64,000 nt of DNA from Chitinasiproducens palmae. Its GTDB lineage: Bacteria > Pseudomonadota > Gammaproteobacteria > Burkholderiales > Burkholderiaceae. A model generated the notes under the pieces. The model ran no database searches. It saw only the letters and a program-made list of their open reading frames with translations, and was not told the DNA's origin. Below are positions 35,116 through 43,842 of this stretch, in pieces. The position numbers and the translations under genes are program-made. The stretch lies in the NCBI RefSeq assembly GCF_900095735.1, contig NZ_FNLO01000002.1, positions 571,626 to 635,625 of the forward strand, given 5' to 3'. Each line of letters begins with the position of its first letter. The stretch's first letter is position 1.

Positions 35116-35700
35116 TCACTGGGGTGCCCTGCGCTTCGGCCCGCTGACGCGCGGACGCTTCGACAGGACCGCACCGGCGATAACCTCGAACAGATGCGCG
35201 GCGCGCGATGCGTGGGCGGGTTGCTCGCGTAGCCACGCCAGCGCCGCTATCAGGTCGAAGAGTTCCGCACCGTCCAGATCGGCGCGCGCCGTGCCGTCGC
35301 GTTGCGCACGGCTGAGGAGTGCCGCGCCAGCGGCGCGCAATGCGACGCATGCGACGTGCAACGCCGACTCGGGATCTTCGATGGCGCTCATCATCACGGC
35401 GATGACGCCGCGATGACTGTGCGTCAGCTCGGTGGTTTCCTGCATCCACGACAGCAACGCTTCGTCGGGTGAATCGGCATGTTCGAGTTCGCGGGCGCGC
35501 CGCGTCAGCGCGTCGAAACCCGATCCCAGCAAGGCCTCCAACAACGCTTCCCTGCTCGGAAAGTGCCGATAGAGCGTGCCCAGGCCCACCTCTGCGCGAC
35601 GCGCAACGTCTCTTAGGGAGGCCTCGGCGCCCTGTTCGATGAAGACCTCGCGGGCGACGGCGAGCAGGCTGTCGTAATTTCTCTTGGCGTCGGCTCTCAT
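35116..35700 (-). CDS. TetR/AcrR family transcriptional regulator
   Basis: A 194-aa regulator. The N-terminal HTH (about 8-52, 'ASLRDVARRAEVGLGTLYRHFPSREALLEALL') is canonical. The C-terminal half resembles the SbtR-like/TetR C-terminal domains ('LLSWMQETTELTHSHRGVIAVMM'). The ATG at 35700 excludes an extension crossing the operator. It is divergent from the quinone-oxidoreductase-like gene, with two operator-like elements between them at 35717-35756. This is a standard TetR control pair for an electrophile-responsive reductase. Confidence 0.9.
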   Translation of the reverse strand: MRADAKRNYDSLLAVAREVFIEQGAEASLRDVARRAEVGLGTLYRHFPSREALLEALLGSGFDALTRRARELEHADSPDEALLSWMQETTELTHSHRGVIAVMMSAIEDPESALHVACVALRAAGAALLSRAQRDGTARADLDGAELFDLIAALAWLREQPAHASRAAHLFEVIAGAVLSKRPRVSGPKRRAPQ

Positions 35701-35716
35701 GATCGCGACTTGACAA

Positions 35717-35756
35717 AACGGAACGGCGCTCCGATTATATGGAGCAGTGTTCCGTT
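35717..35756. promoter_or_regulatory. Duplicated palindromic TetR operator
   Basis: Two 13-mers of the form GGARCRGYGYTCC occur: GGAACGGCGCTCC (35720-35732) and GGAGCAGTGTTCC (35741-35753). They are arranged as arms of a larger inverted repeat (AACGGAAC...GTTCCGTT) around GATTATAT. Thirteen of 16 arm positions pair. The GATTATAT spacer could include the -10 region. The site ends 34 bp before the reductase start, ideal for TetR repression. Confidence 0.7.
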
Positions 35757-35789
35757 GAAGATAGCGTATTTTTCGCGAGGGAGAAAGCC

Positions 35790-36809
35790 ATGTCTGCCAC
35801 CAAGATGAAGGCGGTTCAGCAACATCGCTTCGGCGGTCCGGAAGTGCTGCGGCTCGAGGCGGCGCCAATACCGAGCCCGGCTCGCGGCGAAGTGTTGGTG
35901 AGAGTGCATGCGGTCGGCCTGAATCCGCCGGATTGGTACCTGCGCGAGGGGTATAAGGACCTGCCGCCGGCGTGGCGGCCGCAGCTGGCCTTCCCTCTTA
36001 TTCTCGGCACCGACATCTCCGGCATTGTTGCCGCTGTGGCCGATGACGTCGCCGACTTTGCAGTCGGGGACGAGGTCTATTCGATGGTCCGTTTTCCCGA
36101 TGGCGCAGCGGGGGGAAGCCGGGCCTATGCGGAATACGTCAGCGTGCCATCGACGCAGTTGGCACGAAAGCCGGCGAACCTGGATCACGTGCATGCCGCG
36201 GCCGCGCCGATGTCGCTCCTCACTGCGTGGCAGTTCCTCGTCGCACTTGGGCACGACGCACCGAATCCACTGCAAGCAACGCGCCACGAGCCAGTGCCGC
36301 TCGGTGGCAGGACCGTGCTGGTCAACGGCGCAGCGGGCGGCGTCGGCCATCTCGCTTTGCAGGTTGCGAAGCTGAAGGGCGCGCGCGTCATCGCAGTGGC
36401 GTCGGGCGCGAACGCGGCATTTCTGAGAGATCTTGGCGCCGACGAATTCATCGACTACGGTGCGCAGGCCGCCGAGGCCGTGGCCAGCGATATCGATCTT
36501 GTTGTCGATGCGGTCGGCGGCGCAGGCGCCGGTCGTTTCCTGCGAACACTCAAGCGTGGCGGCGCGCTGTTCCCGATCTTCCCGCTCGGGTTCGCCGCGG
36601 GCGACGAGGCCAAGCAACGCGGCGTCACCGTCTCCGCAACCCAGGTGAGATCCAGCGGCGCCCAGCTTGCTGAACTCGCGCACTTGCTCGATAGCGGCAA
36701 GATCCGAGTCGCCATCGACAGCACCTTTGCGCTGGCCGACGCGCAGGCAGCCCACGAACGTGCTGCGCGGGGCCATATCCGCGGCAAGATCGTCCTCACG
36801 GTGCGGTGA
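35790..36809 (+). CDS. MDR-family NADP-dependent oxidoreductase (quinone reductase-like)
   Basis: A 339-aa zinc-independent medium-chain dehydrogenase/reductase. 'MKAVQQHRFGGPEVLRLEAAPIPSPARGEVLVRVHAVGLNPPDW' is the family opening, and 'FPLILGTDISGIVAAV' and 'FAVGDEVYSM' follow. The nucleotide-binding loop is 'LVNGAAGGVGHLALQVAKLKGARVIAVAS' (about 190-218). The end 'HIRGKIVLTVR' is typical of quinone/enal reductases. No zinc-ligand Cys cluster is present. GGGAG lies 7-11 nt before the ATG at 35790. Regulation by the divergent TetR is likely. It probably detoxifies quinones or alpha,beta-unsaturated carbonyls. Confidence 0.9.
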   Translation: MSATKMKAVQQHRFGGPEVLRLEAAPIPSPARGEVLVRVHAVGLNPPDWYLREGYKDLPPAWRPQLAFPLILGTDISGIVAAVADDVADFAVGDEVYSMVRFPDGAAGGSRAYAEYVSVPSTQLARKPANLDHVHAAAAPMSLLTAWQFLVALGHDAPNPLQATRHEPVPLGGRTVLVNGAAGGVGHLALQVAKLKGARVIAVASGANAAFLRDLGADEFIDYGAQAAEAVASDIDLVVDAVGGAGAGRFLRTLKRGGALFPIFPLGFAAGDEAKQRGVTVSATQVRSSGAQLAELAHLLDSGKIRVAIDSTFALADAQAAHERAARGHIRGKIVLTVR

Positions 36810-36881
36810 TTGCAAAACCGTGGGCGCCGCTTCATCTGCCAGGTCGTCGCTGCGGCGCCCACGACATTGGAACCTATCCTG

Positions 36882-37251
36882 ATGAATCTCTTGAAATCGG
36901 CCATCGACGACCTGTTCGATCCGAAGTCGACCGTGGCGGACGCCACCGACCGGCACTTCGCTGCCGACTTCCGTCAGCGCGTCAACGGACTTTGGATCGA
37001 TCGCGCGGCATTCGTCGTCGCCGTCGAGCGGCTTCGTGTAACGGTTGCAAGCGCGACCGTCACTGCCCTTGACGAGTTTGTCGACGGCGCTCGCTACGCA
37101 GCGCGCCACGTCATCGACCTGCGACAGCCGAACGGCGAACGGCTGCGGCAGGAGGTGTACGTGTTCGGAGAACGAGGGGCTGACGGGCGCTTTACGCGCC
37201 CTGGAGGAAAGCACGCTTTCCCTGGATGCCGCCATCCTGTCGAGCCCCTGA
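36882..37251 (+). pseudogene. SnoaL/NTF2-like protein with apparent frameshift
   Basis: From the ATG at 36882 the first ~105 residues read as an NTF2/SnoaL-like protein ('DDLFDPKSTVADATDRHFAADFRQRVNGLWIDRAAFVVAVERLR'...'YVFGERGADGRFTR'). After about 37200 the sense continues in the next frame ('ALEESTLSLDAAILSSP', stop at 37249-37251), while the original frame runs on as Pro/Arg-rich nonsense to 37523. The joined product would have the usual size of about 122 aa. A one-base change near 37195-37205 explains both. It lies 72 bp after the MDR gene and was probably co-transcribed. A sequencing error cannot be excluded. The following 306 bp to the LysR gene hold nothing else. Confidence 0.6.
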
Positions 37252-37557
37252 CTGAGCGCGGGCCCAGGCGCTTCTCTGCCGGCAGTGCCGTCTGCCGCCA
37301 TGTCTCACCCAGTATCCGCAGGCTGTCTGACCTGCGCTTTGCAGTCGCTCTGCCGGTCCCGCGCGCGTTGGCGGCAAATGCGTCATGCCCGGCAGTGACC
37401 AGTCCGCCACCGGGGCGACGCGTGCCACCGCTGCGCGCGCAGTTCCGTGCAGCGATGCGTGACCCGATCACGCCATCCGCCGCGCGTGGCGCGGTAGCGG
37501 CCGCGCAACCGCCCGTCAAGTAGAATTCGGGCATCTCCGCCGCTCGCGCTCCCTGCC

Positions 37558-38514
37558 GTGTCCATCAACTTCGATCTCAACGACCTGCAGGCCTTCCGTG
37601 CGCTCGCCGAGCACGGCAGCTTTCGGCACGCCGCCGATGCCGTCTGCATTTCGCAACCGGCACTGAGCCGACGCATCGACAAGCTCGAAAAGGCGCTTGG
37701 CGTGAAGTTGTTCGACCGCACGACCCGGCGCGTCACGTTGACGATGACCGGGCGCGCGTTCGCGCCACGCGCCGAACGGTTGCTGGACGATCTGGACGAT
37801 GCCCTGATTGGCATCACCGACGCCGCGCCCAGCCGGCGGGGCCAGTTGACCGTCGCGTGCGTGCCGTCCGCGGCCTACTACTTCATGCCGCGCGTGATCG
37901 CCCAGTATCACCAGCTGTACCCGAACGTGCGGCTCAAGGTTCTCGACACGGGTGCGAACCGCGTGTGCGCGGCAGTGGTCAGCGGTGAAGCCGATCTCGG
38001 CCTCAGTTTCGCCGGCAATCTCGACGAGCAGGTCCAGTTCGAGTGGCTGGTTCATGAACACTACGTCGCGGCCTGCCGACGCGATCACCCATTGGCCGGC
38101 CGCCAAGAGGTGAGTTGGAGCGAGTTCTTCGAGCACGATTACATCATGGTCGATAAGACCTCTGGCAATCGTTTCCTGCTCGATCAGGCATTGATGCATC
38201 TGAAGCCGGCGCGCGCGAGCCTTTGCGAGACGCGGCACGTCACCACCATGCTCGGCATGGTCGAAGCGGGGCTCGGCATCGCCGCGGTGCCAACGATGGC
38301 GATGCCCGGCAACACGCATCCGATCTTGACCAGCGTGCCGCTGGTCGAGCCCACCGTCGCGCGCAATGTCGGCTTGATCAAACGACGGGGCCGTGCGCTG
38401 AGCCCGGCGGCGCGCGAACTGGAAGCATTGATCGTCGGCATGAAGACACCGTTGCCGTCCCTGCCGGGGGCGGCGACCGGCGCGTCATCGTCGGACAGTG
38501 CGCCGAACCCGTAG
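37558..38514 (+). CDS. LysR family transcriptional regulator
   Basis: A 318-aa LysR protein starting at GTG. The HTH (residues 5-65, 'LNDLQAFRALAEHGSFRHAADAVCISQPALSRRIDKLEKALGVKLFDRTTRRV') is typical and the effector domain follows ('LTVACVPSAAYYFMPRVIAQYHQLYPNVRLKVLD'). The end is a Ser/Ala-rich tail. It converges on an amino-acid ABC transporter operon rather than diverging from a target, so the regulated gene is not evident. Confidence 0.9.
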   Translation: MSINFDLNDLQAFRALAEHGSFRHAADAVCISQPALSRRIDKLEKALGVKLFDRTTRRVTLTMTGRAFAPRAERLLDDLDDALIGITDAAPSRRGQLTVACVPSAAYYFMPRVIAQYHQLYPNVRLKVLDTGANRVCAAVVSGEADLGLSFAGNLDEQVQFEWLVHEHYVAACRRDHPLAGRQEVSWSEFFEHDYIMVDKTSGNRFLLDQALMHLKPARASLCETRHVTTMLGMVEAGLGIAAVPTMAMPGNTHPILTSVPLVEPTVARNVGLIKRRGRALSPAARELEALIVGMKTPLPSLPGAATGASSSDSAPNP

Positions 38515-38633
38515 CGCGCGTCACCGGATACGCCCGCCATCGGACCTTGATCTGCAATCTGCGACGCGCGCCACGCACGCCCTGTCGGACCGACGAGCGG
38601 CGGGCGACTGAGCGGTGACGAAGCGGCGCCGAT

Positions 38634-39347
38634 TCAGCTGCCCGTCACGCCGCGCGAGGCTGAGCGTGATCCATCCCCCGCTGCGCGCTCCAGCAGTCGC
38701 GCCGCCCCCCAGCCCAGTCCCGTGCACAGTGCGAAATACAGCAGCGCCACGAAGAGGAATATTTCGACAGGGTGCACCATCAAGCGGCTGTTGACTTGGT
38801 TGGCAAGGAAAGACAGCTCCGGCACGCCGACGATGTAGGCCAGGGACGTGTCCTTTATCAACGCGACCCATTGATTGACGAACGACGGGATCATGATGCG
38901 CAGCGCCTGCGGCATGATGATGAAGCGCAACGCCTGACGTCGGGTGAGACCGAGCGACAACGCGGCCTGCCACTGCCCGGCACTGACCGCGACGATGCCC
39001 GCGTGCACGGCGTGGGCCAGGTAGGCGCCGCCGACGAACGACAGGGCAACGACGACCGTCGGTTGGCTGGGCAGATCGACGTGCAACAGCAATGGCAGCA
39101 CGAAGAAAGTCCAGAAGATCAGCAGCAGCACAGGTATGGCACGGAAGAAGCCGATCACCGCCAGTATCGTCACGTGGACGAGGCCGCGACTCATGGCCAG
39201 GGCCACCCCCGCGACAAAGCCAATCAGCGCCGAACCAAGCGCCGAGCAGACCGCCAGCAGCAGCGTCAACGCGGCACCGCCGAGCGGACCGTCCGGAAAT
39301 GCGCCGAGCAGCAGATAAGGCAACGCGTGCCAAAGATAGTCGGGCAT
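38634..39347 (-). CDS. Polar amino-acid ABC transporter permease (second subunit)
   Basis: A 237-aa HisMQ-type permease with about five helices. The conserved cytoplasmic loop is 'ALSLGLTRRQALRFIIMPQALRIMIPSFVNQWVALIKDTSLAYIVG' (G/A-x-x-x-G...LPQA form). 'GFFRAIPVLLLIFWTFFVLPLLL' matches the RGTPLLVQL-type motif of the family. It pairs with the upstream permease, sharing one base (TGATG), and with the downstream-encoded binding protein as a glutamate/aspartate-like importer. No ATPase gene lies in this operon, so an ATPase from elsewhere must serve it. Confidence 0.9.
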   Translation of the reverse strand: MPDYLWHALPYLLLGAFPDGPLGGAALTLLLAVCSALGSALIGFVAGVALAMSRGLVHVTILAVIGFFRAIPVLLLIFWTFFVLPLLLHVDLPSQPTVVVALSFVGGAYLAHAVHAGIVAVSAGQWQAALSLGLTRRQALRFIIMPQALRIMIPSFVNQWVALIKDTSLAYIVGVPELSFLANQVNSRLMVHPVEIFLFVALLYFALCTGLGWGAARLLERAAGDGSRSASRGVTGS

Positions 39348-40090
39348 CAGCGTGCCTGCCTGCCGCGGGCTGCGCCCGGTGAAAGTCGTTGGCCGCGCCG
39401 CACGAACTGCATGGCGACCTCAAGCAACACGATCACGCCAACGTACATCAATGTCGCCACGCCGTAGGTCTGAAACGTGCGGAAGGTCTCCGACTCCACT
39501 GCGCGCGTCTGGTATGACAGCTCGGCCAGACCCACCGCCATTGCCAGCGATGAGTTCTTCACCAGATTCATGTACTGCCCGAACAAGGCGGGCGTTGCCA
39601 CCTTCACCGCCTGCGGCAGCACGATGTAGCGGAAACATTGCAGGCGCGTGAGGCCAAGCGCCGCGCCCGCCTGCGCTTGCGTGCCCGGCACGCCGCGCAG
39701 ACCGGCACGGCACTCTTCCGCGACAAAGGCAGCGGTGTAGAGGCTGAGCCCTACCCACGCGGCCACAGCTTCAAATGCCGGCGCTTCCCACGCGACGCTG
39801 CCGAAGTGCAGCGTACGCGGCACGTTCAGCCACGCGACCCATGTCGGCGGCAACAGCGACGCCGCGCCGAAGTACCAGAAAAGTAGCTGTATCAGCAACG
39901 GCGTGTTGCGAAAAGCGAGGATGTACGACTGCGCCAAGCCGCGCAGCGGCGCTGCGCCCAAGTAGCGCAGCAGCGCTAGCGCAACACCCAGCAGCGTCGC
40001 GGCGACACCGCTCGCCAGCGTCAGCAGCAATGTCGTGTACAGCCCCTGCCACAGCAGCTGCATGTAGCGGGGTTCGAGCCAGGCGGTCAT
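39347..40090 (-). CDS. Polar amino-acid ABC transporter permease (first subunit)
   Basis: A 247-aa HisMQ-type permease. 'YILAFRNTPLLIQLLFWYFGAASLLPP' is the family's signature near the second helix, and the EAA loop is 'GAALGLTRLQCFRYIVLPQAVKVATPALFGQYMNLVKNSSLAMAVG'. An internal segment ('ECRAGLRGVPGTQAQA') follows the typical GGL/SxPxGQ pattern. It follows the binding-protein gene by 119 bp and runs into the second permease. Family members are GltJ/GltK types importing acidic amino acids. Confidence 0.9.
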   Translation of the reverse strand: MTAWLEPRYMQLLWQGLYTTLLLTLASGVAATLLGVALALLRYLGAAPLRGLAQSYILAFRNTPLLIQLLFWYFGAASLLPPTWVAWLNVPRTLHFGSVAWEAPAFEAVAAWVGLSLYTAAFVAEECRAGLRGVPGTQAQAGAALGLTRLQCFRYIVLPQAVKVATPALFGQYMNLVKNSSLAMAVGLAELSYQTRAVESETFRTFQTYGVATLMYVGVIVLLEVAMQFVRRGQRLSPGAARGRQAR

Positions 40091-40209
40091 ACCGGTATGG
40101 ACGACGAGAAAAGAGGCGGACAGCGCGGCCTGTCGGCCGGACTGCCCTCATGGCAGGACTGAGCGGCCATACGCGCTTGACGGCGCGGGCCTCCGGTCGG
40201 CAAGCCGGC

Positions 40210-41028
40210 TTACTCTGGCTTCTGCGCGTCGCCGATCTTGTACAGGCGCGGCAGCGGCGCCTTGCTCTGTGGGCCGAACCAGCGATCGTAGATCCTGGCC
40301 GCGGTGCCATCTTTCTCCAACTGATTCAGCGAGTCGTTGACGAACGCCAGCAGGCGCGTCTCGCCCTTGGGCACGCCGACCCCTTCGTAGTCGTTCGAGA
40401 TCGTGAACGGCGGAATCTCGTATTTCTCCTTGTCGGGTACGTTGGCAAGCAGCGCCACCAGTTTCGGGCCGTCCTGCGTGATCGCCTGCACCGTTCCGAC
40501 GCGCAGGGCGGCAAAAGCGAACGGCGTGTCGTCATAGGCGATCACCTTGGCGCCCGGGAATTTCGCCTTGACCTGCGCTTCGTTCGTGGTGCCCTTGTCG
40601 GCCCCGATGCGGAACTGGTTGAGTTGCGACGGCTCCTTCAGCGTGCCCTTTTTCGCGATGAACTGCGTGCCGGAGGCGAAGTAGGGAACGCTGAAGTCGA
40701 TCTCCTTCTTCCGCTCGTCCGTGATCGTGAAGTTGGCCAAGACCAGGTCCACCTTGCGTGACGTGAGGAATGCGATGCGATTGGCCGGATTGGTCGGCTG
40801 CAATTCCAGCTTTACGCCGAGCTTGTCGGCCAGTGCCTTTGCATAGTCGACGTCGAGACCGATGATGCGATTGCTGGCCGGGTCGACGAAACCGAACGGC
40901 GGATTGCTGTCGAACGCGGCGACCCGCAGCACGCCGGCCTTCTTGATGTCGTCGAGCCGGTCAGCATGGGCCAACCCCGATAGCAACGACAGCCCGATCA
41001 GAGCCGTCGCCAAAATGCGCTTTTTCAT
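40210..41028 (-). CDS. Amino-acid ABC transporter substrate-binding protein
   Basis: A 272-aa periplasmic family-3 binding protein. A signal peptide (MKKRILATALIGLSLLSGLAHA) is followed by 'DRLDDIKKAGVLRVAAFDSNPPFGFVD' and 'IIGLDVDYAKALADKLGVKLELQPTNPANRIAFLTSRKVDLVLANFTIT'. This is the standard opening with the ligand Arg/Asp contacts. The end contains 'AARIYDRWFGPQSKAPLPRLYKIGD'. The ATG at 41028 opens the signal peptide. It is first gene of the importer operon. A glutamate/aspartate or glutamine-like ligand is probable from the family. Confidence 0.92.
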   Translation of the reverse strand: MKKRILATALIGLSLLSGLAHADRLDDIKKAGVLRVAAFDSNPPFGFVDPASNRIIGLDVDYAKALADKLGVKLELQPTNPANRIAFLTSRKVDLVLANFTITDERKKEIDFSVPYFASGTQFIAKKGTLKEPSQLNQFRIGADKGTTNEAQVKAKFPGAKVIAYDDTPFAFAALRVGTVQAITQDGPKLVALLANVPDKEKYEIPPFTISNDYEGVGVPKGETRLLAFVNDSLNQLEKDGTAARIYDRWFGPQSKAPLPRLYKIGDAQKPE

Positions 41029-41838
41029 TATCGTGTTCCGTGTCTTGGTATCTGCCGCGCCGCGAGAGACCTTGCCTTGTGAGCACCGCAGCGACGGAAG
41101 CGCCACGGTAGCAGTCGGCCACGACGACGCAAAATGACATTTGCAGAAAACGTAATGCGCAACGCGCATATGCACGGCCTGTGGGCGCGTCCTACGCATG
41201 AACAACATCCCCGGCAGCGCTTGCCGTCGCAAAGCATCCGCATGATGCTTTGCTTATCGACATAAATGCGTTCACAGCGCGCGGCGGCGCATGGGACCAT
41301 TGTGACAATGCTTCGTCGACCGCCCGCCATGGTTACCCTGTTGCTCCGCACTGCCGCCCGTTTCCTGCCAGGGAACCTGCATCGCGTCGCGTCCTATATG
41401 GCGTCCTATATGGCGTCCTATCTCGCGTCCCGTATTGCGTCTCACCCCGAGTCTCACCCCGAGTCTCACCCCGCGCGGCGCCCGAGGTCATCCCTCGATA
41501 ACCGCTTCACGAGCCGGCCCACCGGTGCCGCCGCGGTCGTTGCCCGCTCGCATCACCACAGCAGGCTCTCGTGGACGGATGCCGGGGACGCCCGTGCGTT
41601 ACCCTTACTGGTCATCAGCCTGTGCGCGGGCGTGGCGATGAGCCCGGCGACCGTCCCGGTGAGCGGGCGACGCCCCGACGCGCGCGACGACCGTCGACTG
41701 CCCTAGCGGCCGCGAGGTGGACTGCCGCAGGCTCGGACGGTGCATCCAGACACCGGACGTCGAAGTACGATTTCGATACCATCGATACCGTGTGCGCGAC
41801 ACCGATCGCGGCGGCGCGTGTATCGCGCGCCGCTTACT
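41029..41838. other. 810-bp gap with a tandem repeat, no gene seen
   Basis: The left part is the AT-richer leader of the amino-acid transporter. The middle holds the dodecamer array at 41389-41472. The frames open here exist only because the 12-bp period suppresses stops, and they show no domain. Confidence 0.5.
41389..41472. repeat. 7 x 12-bp drifting tandem repeat
   Basis: Seven contiguous dodecamers shift gradually in sequence: gcgtcctatatg twice, gcgtcctatctc, gcgtcccgtatt, gcgtctcacccc, then gagtctcacccc twice. Neighbouring copies differ by few bases while the ends share little, as expected for an array that expanded and mutated in steps. On the plus strand it reads (Ala-Ser-Tyr-Met)n then (Ser-His-Pro-Glu)n; no start signal is visible. 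Confidence 0.85.
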
Positions 41839-42792
41839 CTAGACGGTCTCTCCGAACCGCTCCTGCACAAGTTCTTCGCTCTTCGCCCACAACCGCTTCG
41901 CCCGGTCCGCGTCGAGCGCATGCGACATGACGCCGAACCGAATACCCGGCGCATCGTCCACCGGCGCGACCTGGCAGTCCTGGCAGTAGCGGCCGCCGAT
42001 GTCCTCCGCATTGGCCACGACGGCCGCCCATACCGACGTGGCTGCGACCTGCGGGATCGTCTTGAACGCGAAAGACTGGCCCGCAGTTCCCAGCTCGGCT
42101 GCAATGCGCGTCCCCAACGCCGCGAGATCGCCCTGCGAAAGATGTTTCGCCAGACCGGTATTGGCGACGCCCGGCATCAATGAACAGGCGCGCACGCCAC
42201 GCGCGCGATGACGGCGATCGAACTCGACGGCGAACAAGCTAACCGCTGTCTTCGAGCCGCCATAGCTGACCCAGGGATCGTACGGCCGTTGTTCGAAGTT
42301 CGGGTCGTCAATGTTCACATCGGCCCACCGATGCCCATTGGACGACACCGTGACGAGCCGGCCGCCATCACTGAGCAACGACGCGATACGGTTGACCAGC
42401 ACGAAGTGCCCGAGGTGGTTGATGCCTAACTGCGCCTCGAAACCATCCTTGGTTCGCTGCAGCGGAAGTGCCATGACGCCCGCGTTGGCGATGATCGCGT
42501 CCAGGCGCCGACCGTCGGCAACCAGCGCAGCCGCACAGTGCCGAACACTTCCGAGGTCGGCGAGATCGAGTTCGACAACGTCGATCTTCCCGCCGCGTTT
42601 TTCGGTCAGGTCCTTTGCTTTTGCTCGATCACGCGCCGTTCCGATGACTTCCGCGCCGCGCGCAGCGAGTGCACGGGCAGTCTGGCAACCGATGCCCGAG
42701 GACACCCCGGTTACCAGGAATCGCTTGCCGTGCAGGTCGACATTGCGCAGCACGTCGGCCGTCGTCGACATCAGGTTGAACGAGTCAGTCAT
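41839..42792 (-). CDS. SDR family oxidoreductase (retinol-dehydrogenase/WWOX-like)
   Basis: A 317-aa SDR longer than the classical 250. The cofactor motif is TGVSSGIG (about 28-35), followed by 'ANAGVMALPLQRTKDGFEAQLGINHLGHFVL', which is characteristic of the RDH/WWOX/protochlorophyllide-reductase-like group. 'LVTVSSNGH' and the catalytic 'YGGSK' are present. GGAG lies 6 nt before the ATG. It is divergent from an AraC regulator with 150 bp between. The substrate is unknown; AraC pairing suggests induction by the substrate. Confidence 0.88.
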   Translation of the reverse strand: MTDSFNLMSTTADVLRNVDLHGKRFLVTGVSSGIGCQTARALAARGAEVIGTARDRAKAKDLTEKRGGKIDVVELDLADLGSVRHCAAALVADGRRLDAIIANAGVMALPLQRTKDGFEAQLGINHLGHFVLVNRIASLLSDGGRLVTVSSNGHRWADVNIDDPNFEQRPYDPWVSYGGSKTAVSLFAVEFDRRHRARGVRACSLMPGVANTGLAKHLSQGDLAALGTRIAAELGTAGQSFAFKTIPQVAATSVWAAVVANAEDIGGRYCQDCQVAPVDDAPGIRFGVMSHALDADRAKRLWAKSEELVQERFGETV

Positions 42793-42942
42793 GTGATCTC
42801 CAAATGGTGAAGCAGTCGCCGGTCGCGACCTGACTGCCCAGTCTAGTCAGCCAACACCGCCACTTCGCGCTGGATCCGCGCAATTGCATGCCTGATCCGA
42901 TCACGGCCGAGCGATCCACCGGCCCGAAGCTACAATCTCAAA

Positions 42943-43842
42943 ATGCAAGAACGACTCGACCAGATGTGCCGGCTGGTGCTACGCCACGCGACGGGCGTAC
43001 GCATGGATACACCGCTGCGCGGTGTCGGCATAGGCGTGGTGGCAAGCGCCACCACGCCAGTGGCGTTGGCTTGCCGCGCCGGGATCTGCCTGGTCCTGCA
43101 AGGTGCGAAGCAGATGAACGTGGGCGCGCGCCGGCTGCGGTACGCGGCGGGCGATTACTTCACGTCCGTGGTTGAGTACCCTGTTACCCGATCGCTGGTG
43201 GAGACACATCCCGGCACGCCCTACGTCGCCACAAGCCTGATCGTCGACCCCGACGCAATCTCGACATTGCTTGCGGAACTCGGTCCGGCGAAACAGGCTC
43301 ATCGACTCCCGGCCTTCGCCGTCGCCACCGCGTCACCGGATGTGCTGGACGCATGGAGCCGTCTGCTGTCGCTGCTCGACCACCCCAACGACATTCCGGT
43401 GCTCGCACCGTCGCGCGAGCGCGAACTGCTCTATCGCTTGCTGCAAAGCGAACATGGTCCGCTGCTGCGACAGCTGGCGCGTTGCGAGGGCAGGCTCGCT
43501 GACATCCGGCGCGCCATCGAGTGGATGCAACTTCATGTCGGCGAGCCCGTCCCGATCAAGCGGCTCGCCGACATGGTGGGCATGAGCCTGCCCTCCTTCA
43601 ACCGAAACTTTCGAGAGGCGACCGCAACGAGCCCGTTGCAATACCAAAAGATGCTGCGGCTCCAGGCGGCAAGGCGGCTGCTGGCGGTGAAGGCCAAGGT
43701 GGCCGACGCCGCGTTCTCGGTGGGGTACGAAAGTCCGTCCCAATTCAGCAGGGACTATTCGCGACACTTCGGCACATCGCCGAAACAGGATGCGGTTTCG
43801 ATGCAGAACGGCTTGGCGCCTGCTTCGGAACTGCTGATCTGA
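42943..43842 (+). CDS. AraC family transcriptional regulator
   Basis: A 299-aa regulator. The N-terminal half is an AraC-type sensing domain ('RAGICLVLQGAKQMNVGARRLRYAAGDYF', 'YVATSLIVDPDAI') of the group often found next to SDR genes. The C-terminal half has both HTH units: 'IKRLADMVGMSLPSFNRNFREATATSPLQYQKMLRLQAARRLL' and 'VADAAFSVGYESPSQFSRDYSRHFGTSPKQDA'. The divergent SDR gene is the probable target. Confidence 0.9.
   Translation: MQERLDQMCRLVLRHATGVRMDTPLRGVGIGVVASATTPVALACRAGICLVLQGAKQMNVGARRLRYAAGDYFTSVVEYPVTRSLVETHPGTPYVATSLIVDPDAISTLLAELGPAKQAHRLPAFAVATASPDVLDAWSRLLSLLDHPNDIPVLAPSRERELLYRLLQSEHGPLLRQLARCEGRLADIRRAIEWMQLHVGEPVPIKRLADMVGMSLPSFNRNFREATATSPLQYQKMLRLQAARRLLAVKAKVADAAFSVGYESPSQFSRDYSRHFGTSPKQDAVSMQNGLAPASELLI

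Noticed and set aside
37200-37523. C-terminal extension of the SnoaL-like frame to 37523
   Set aside because: Pro/Arg-rich nonsense after the inferred frameshift; family-like sequence continues in the other frame to 37251.
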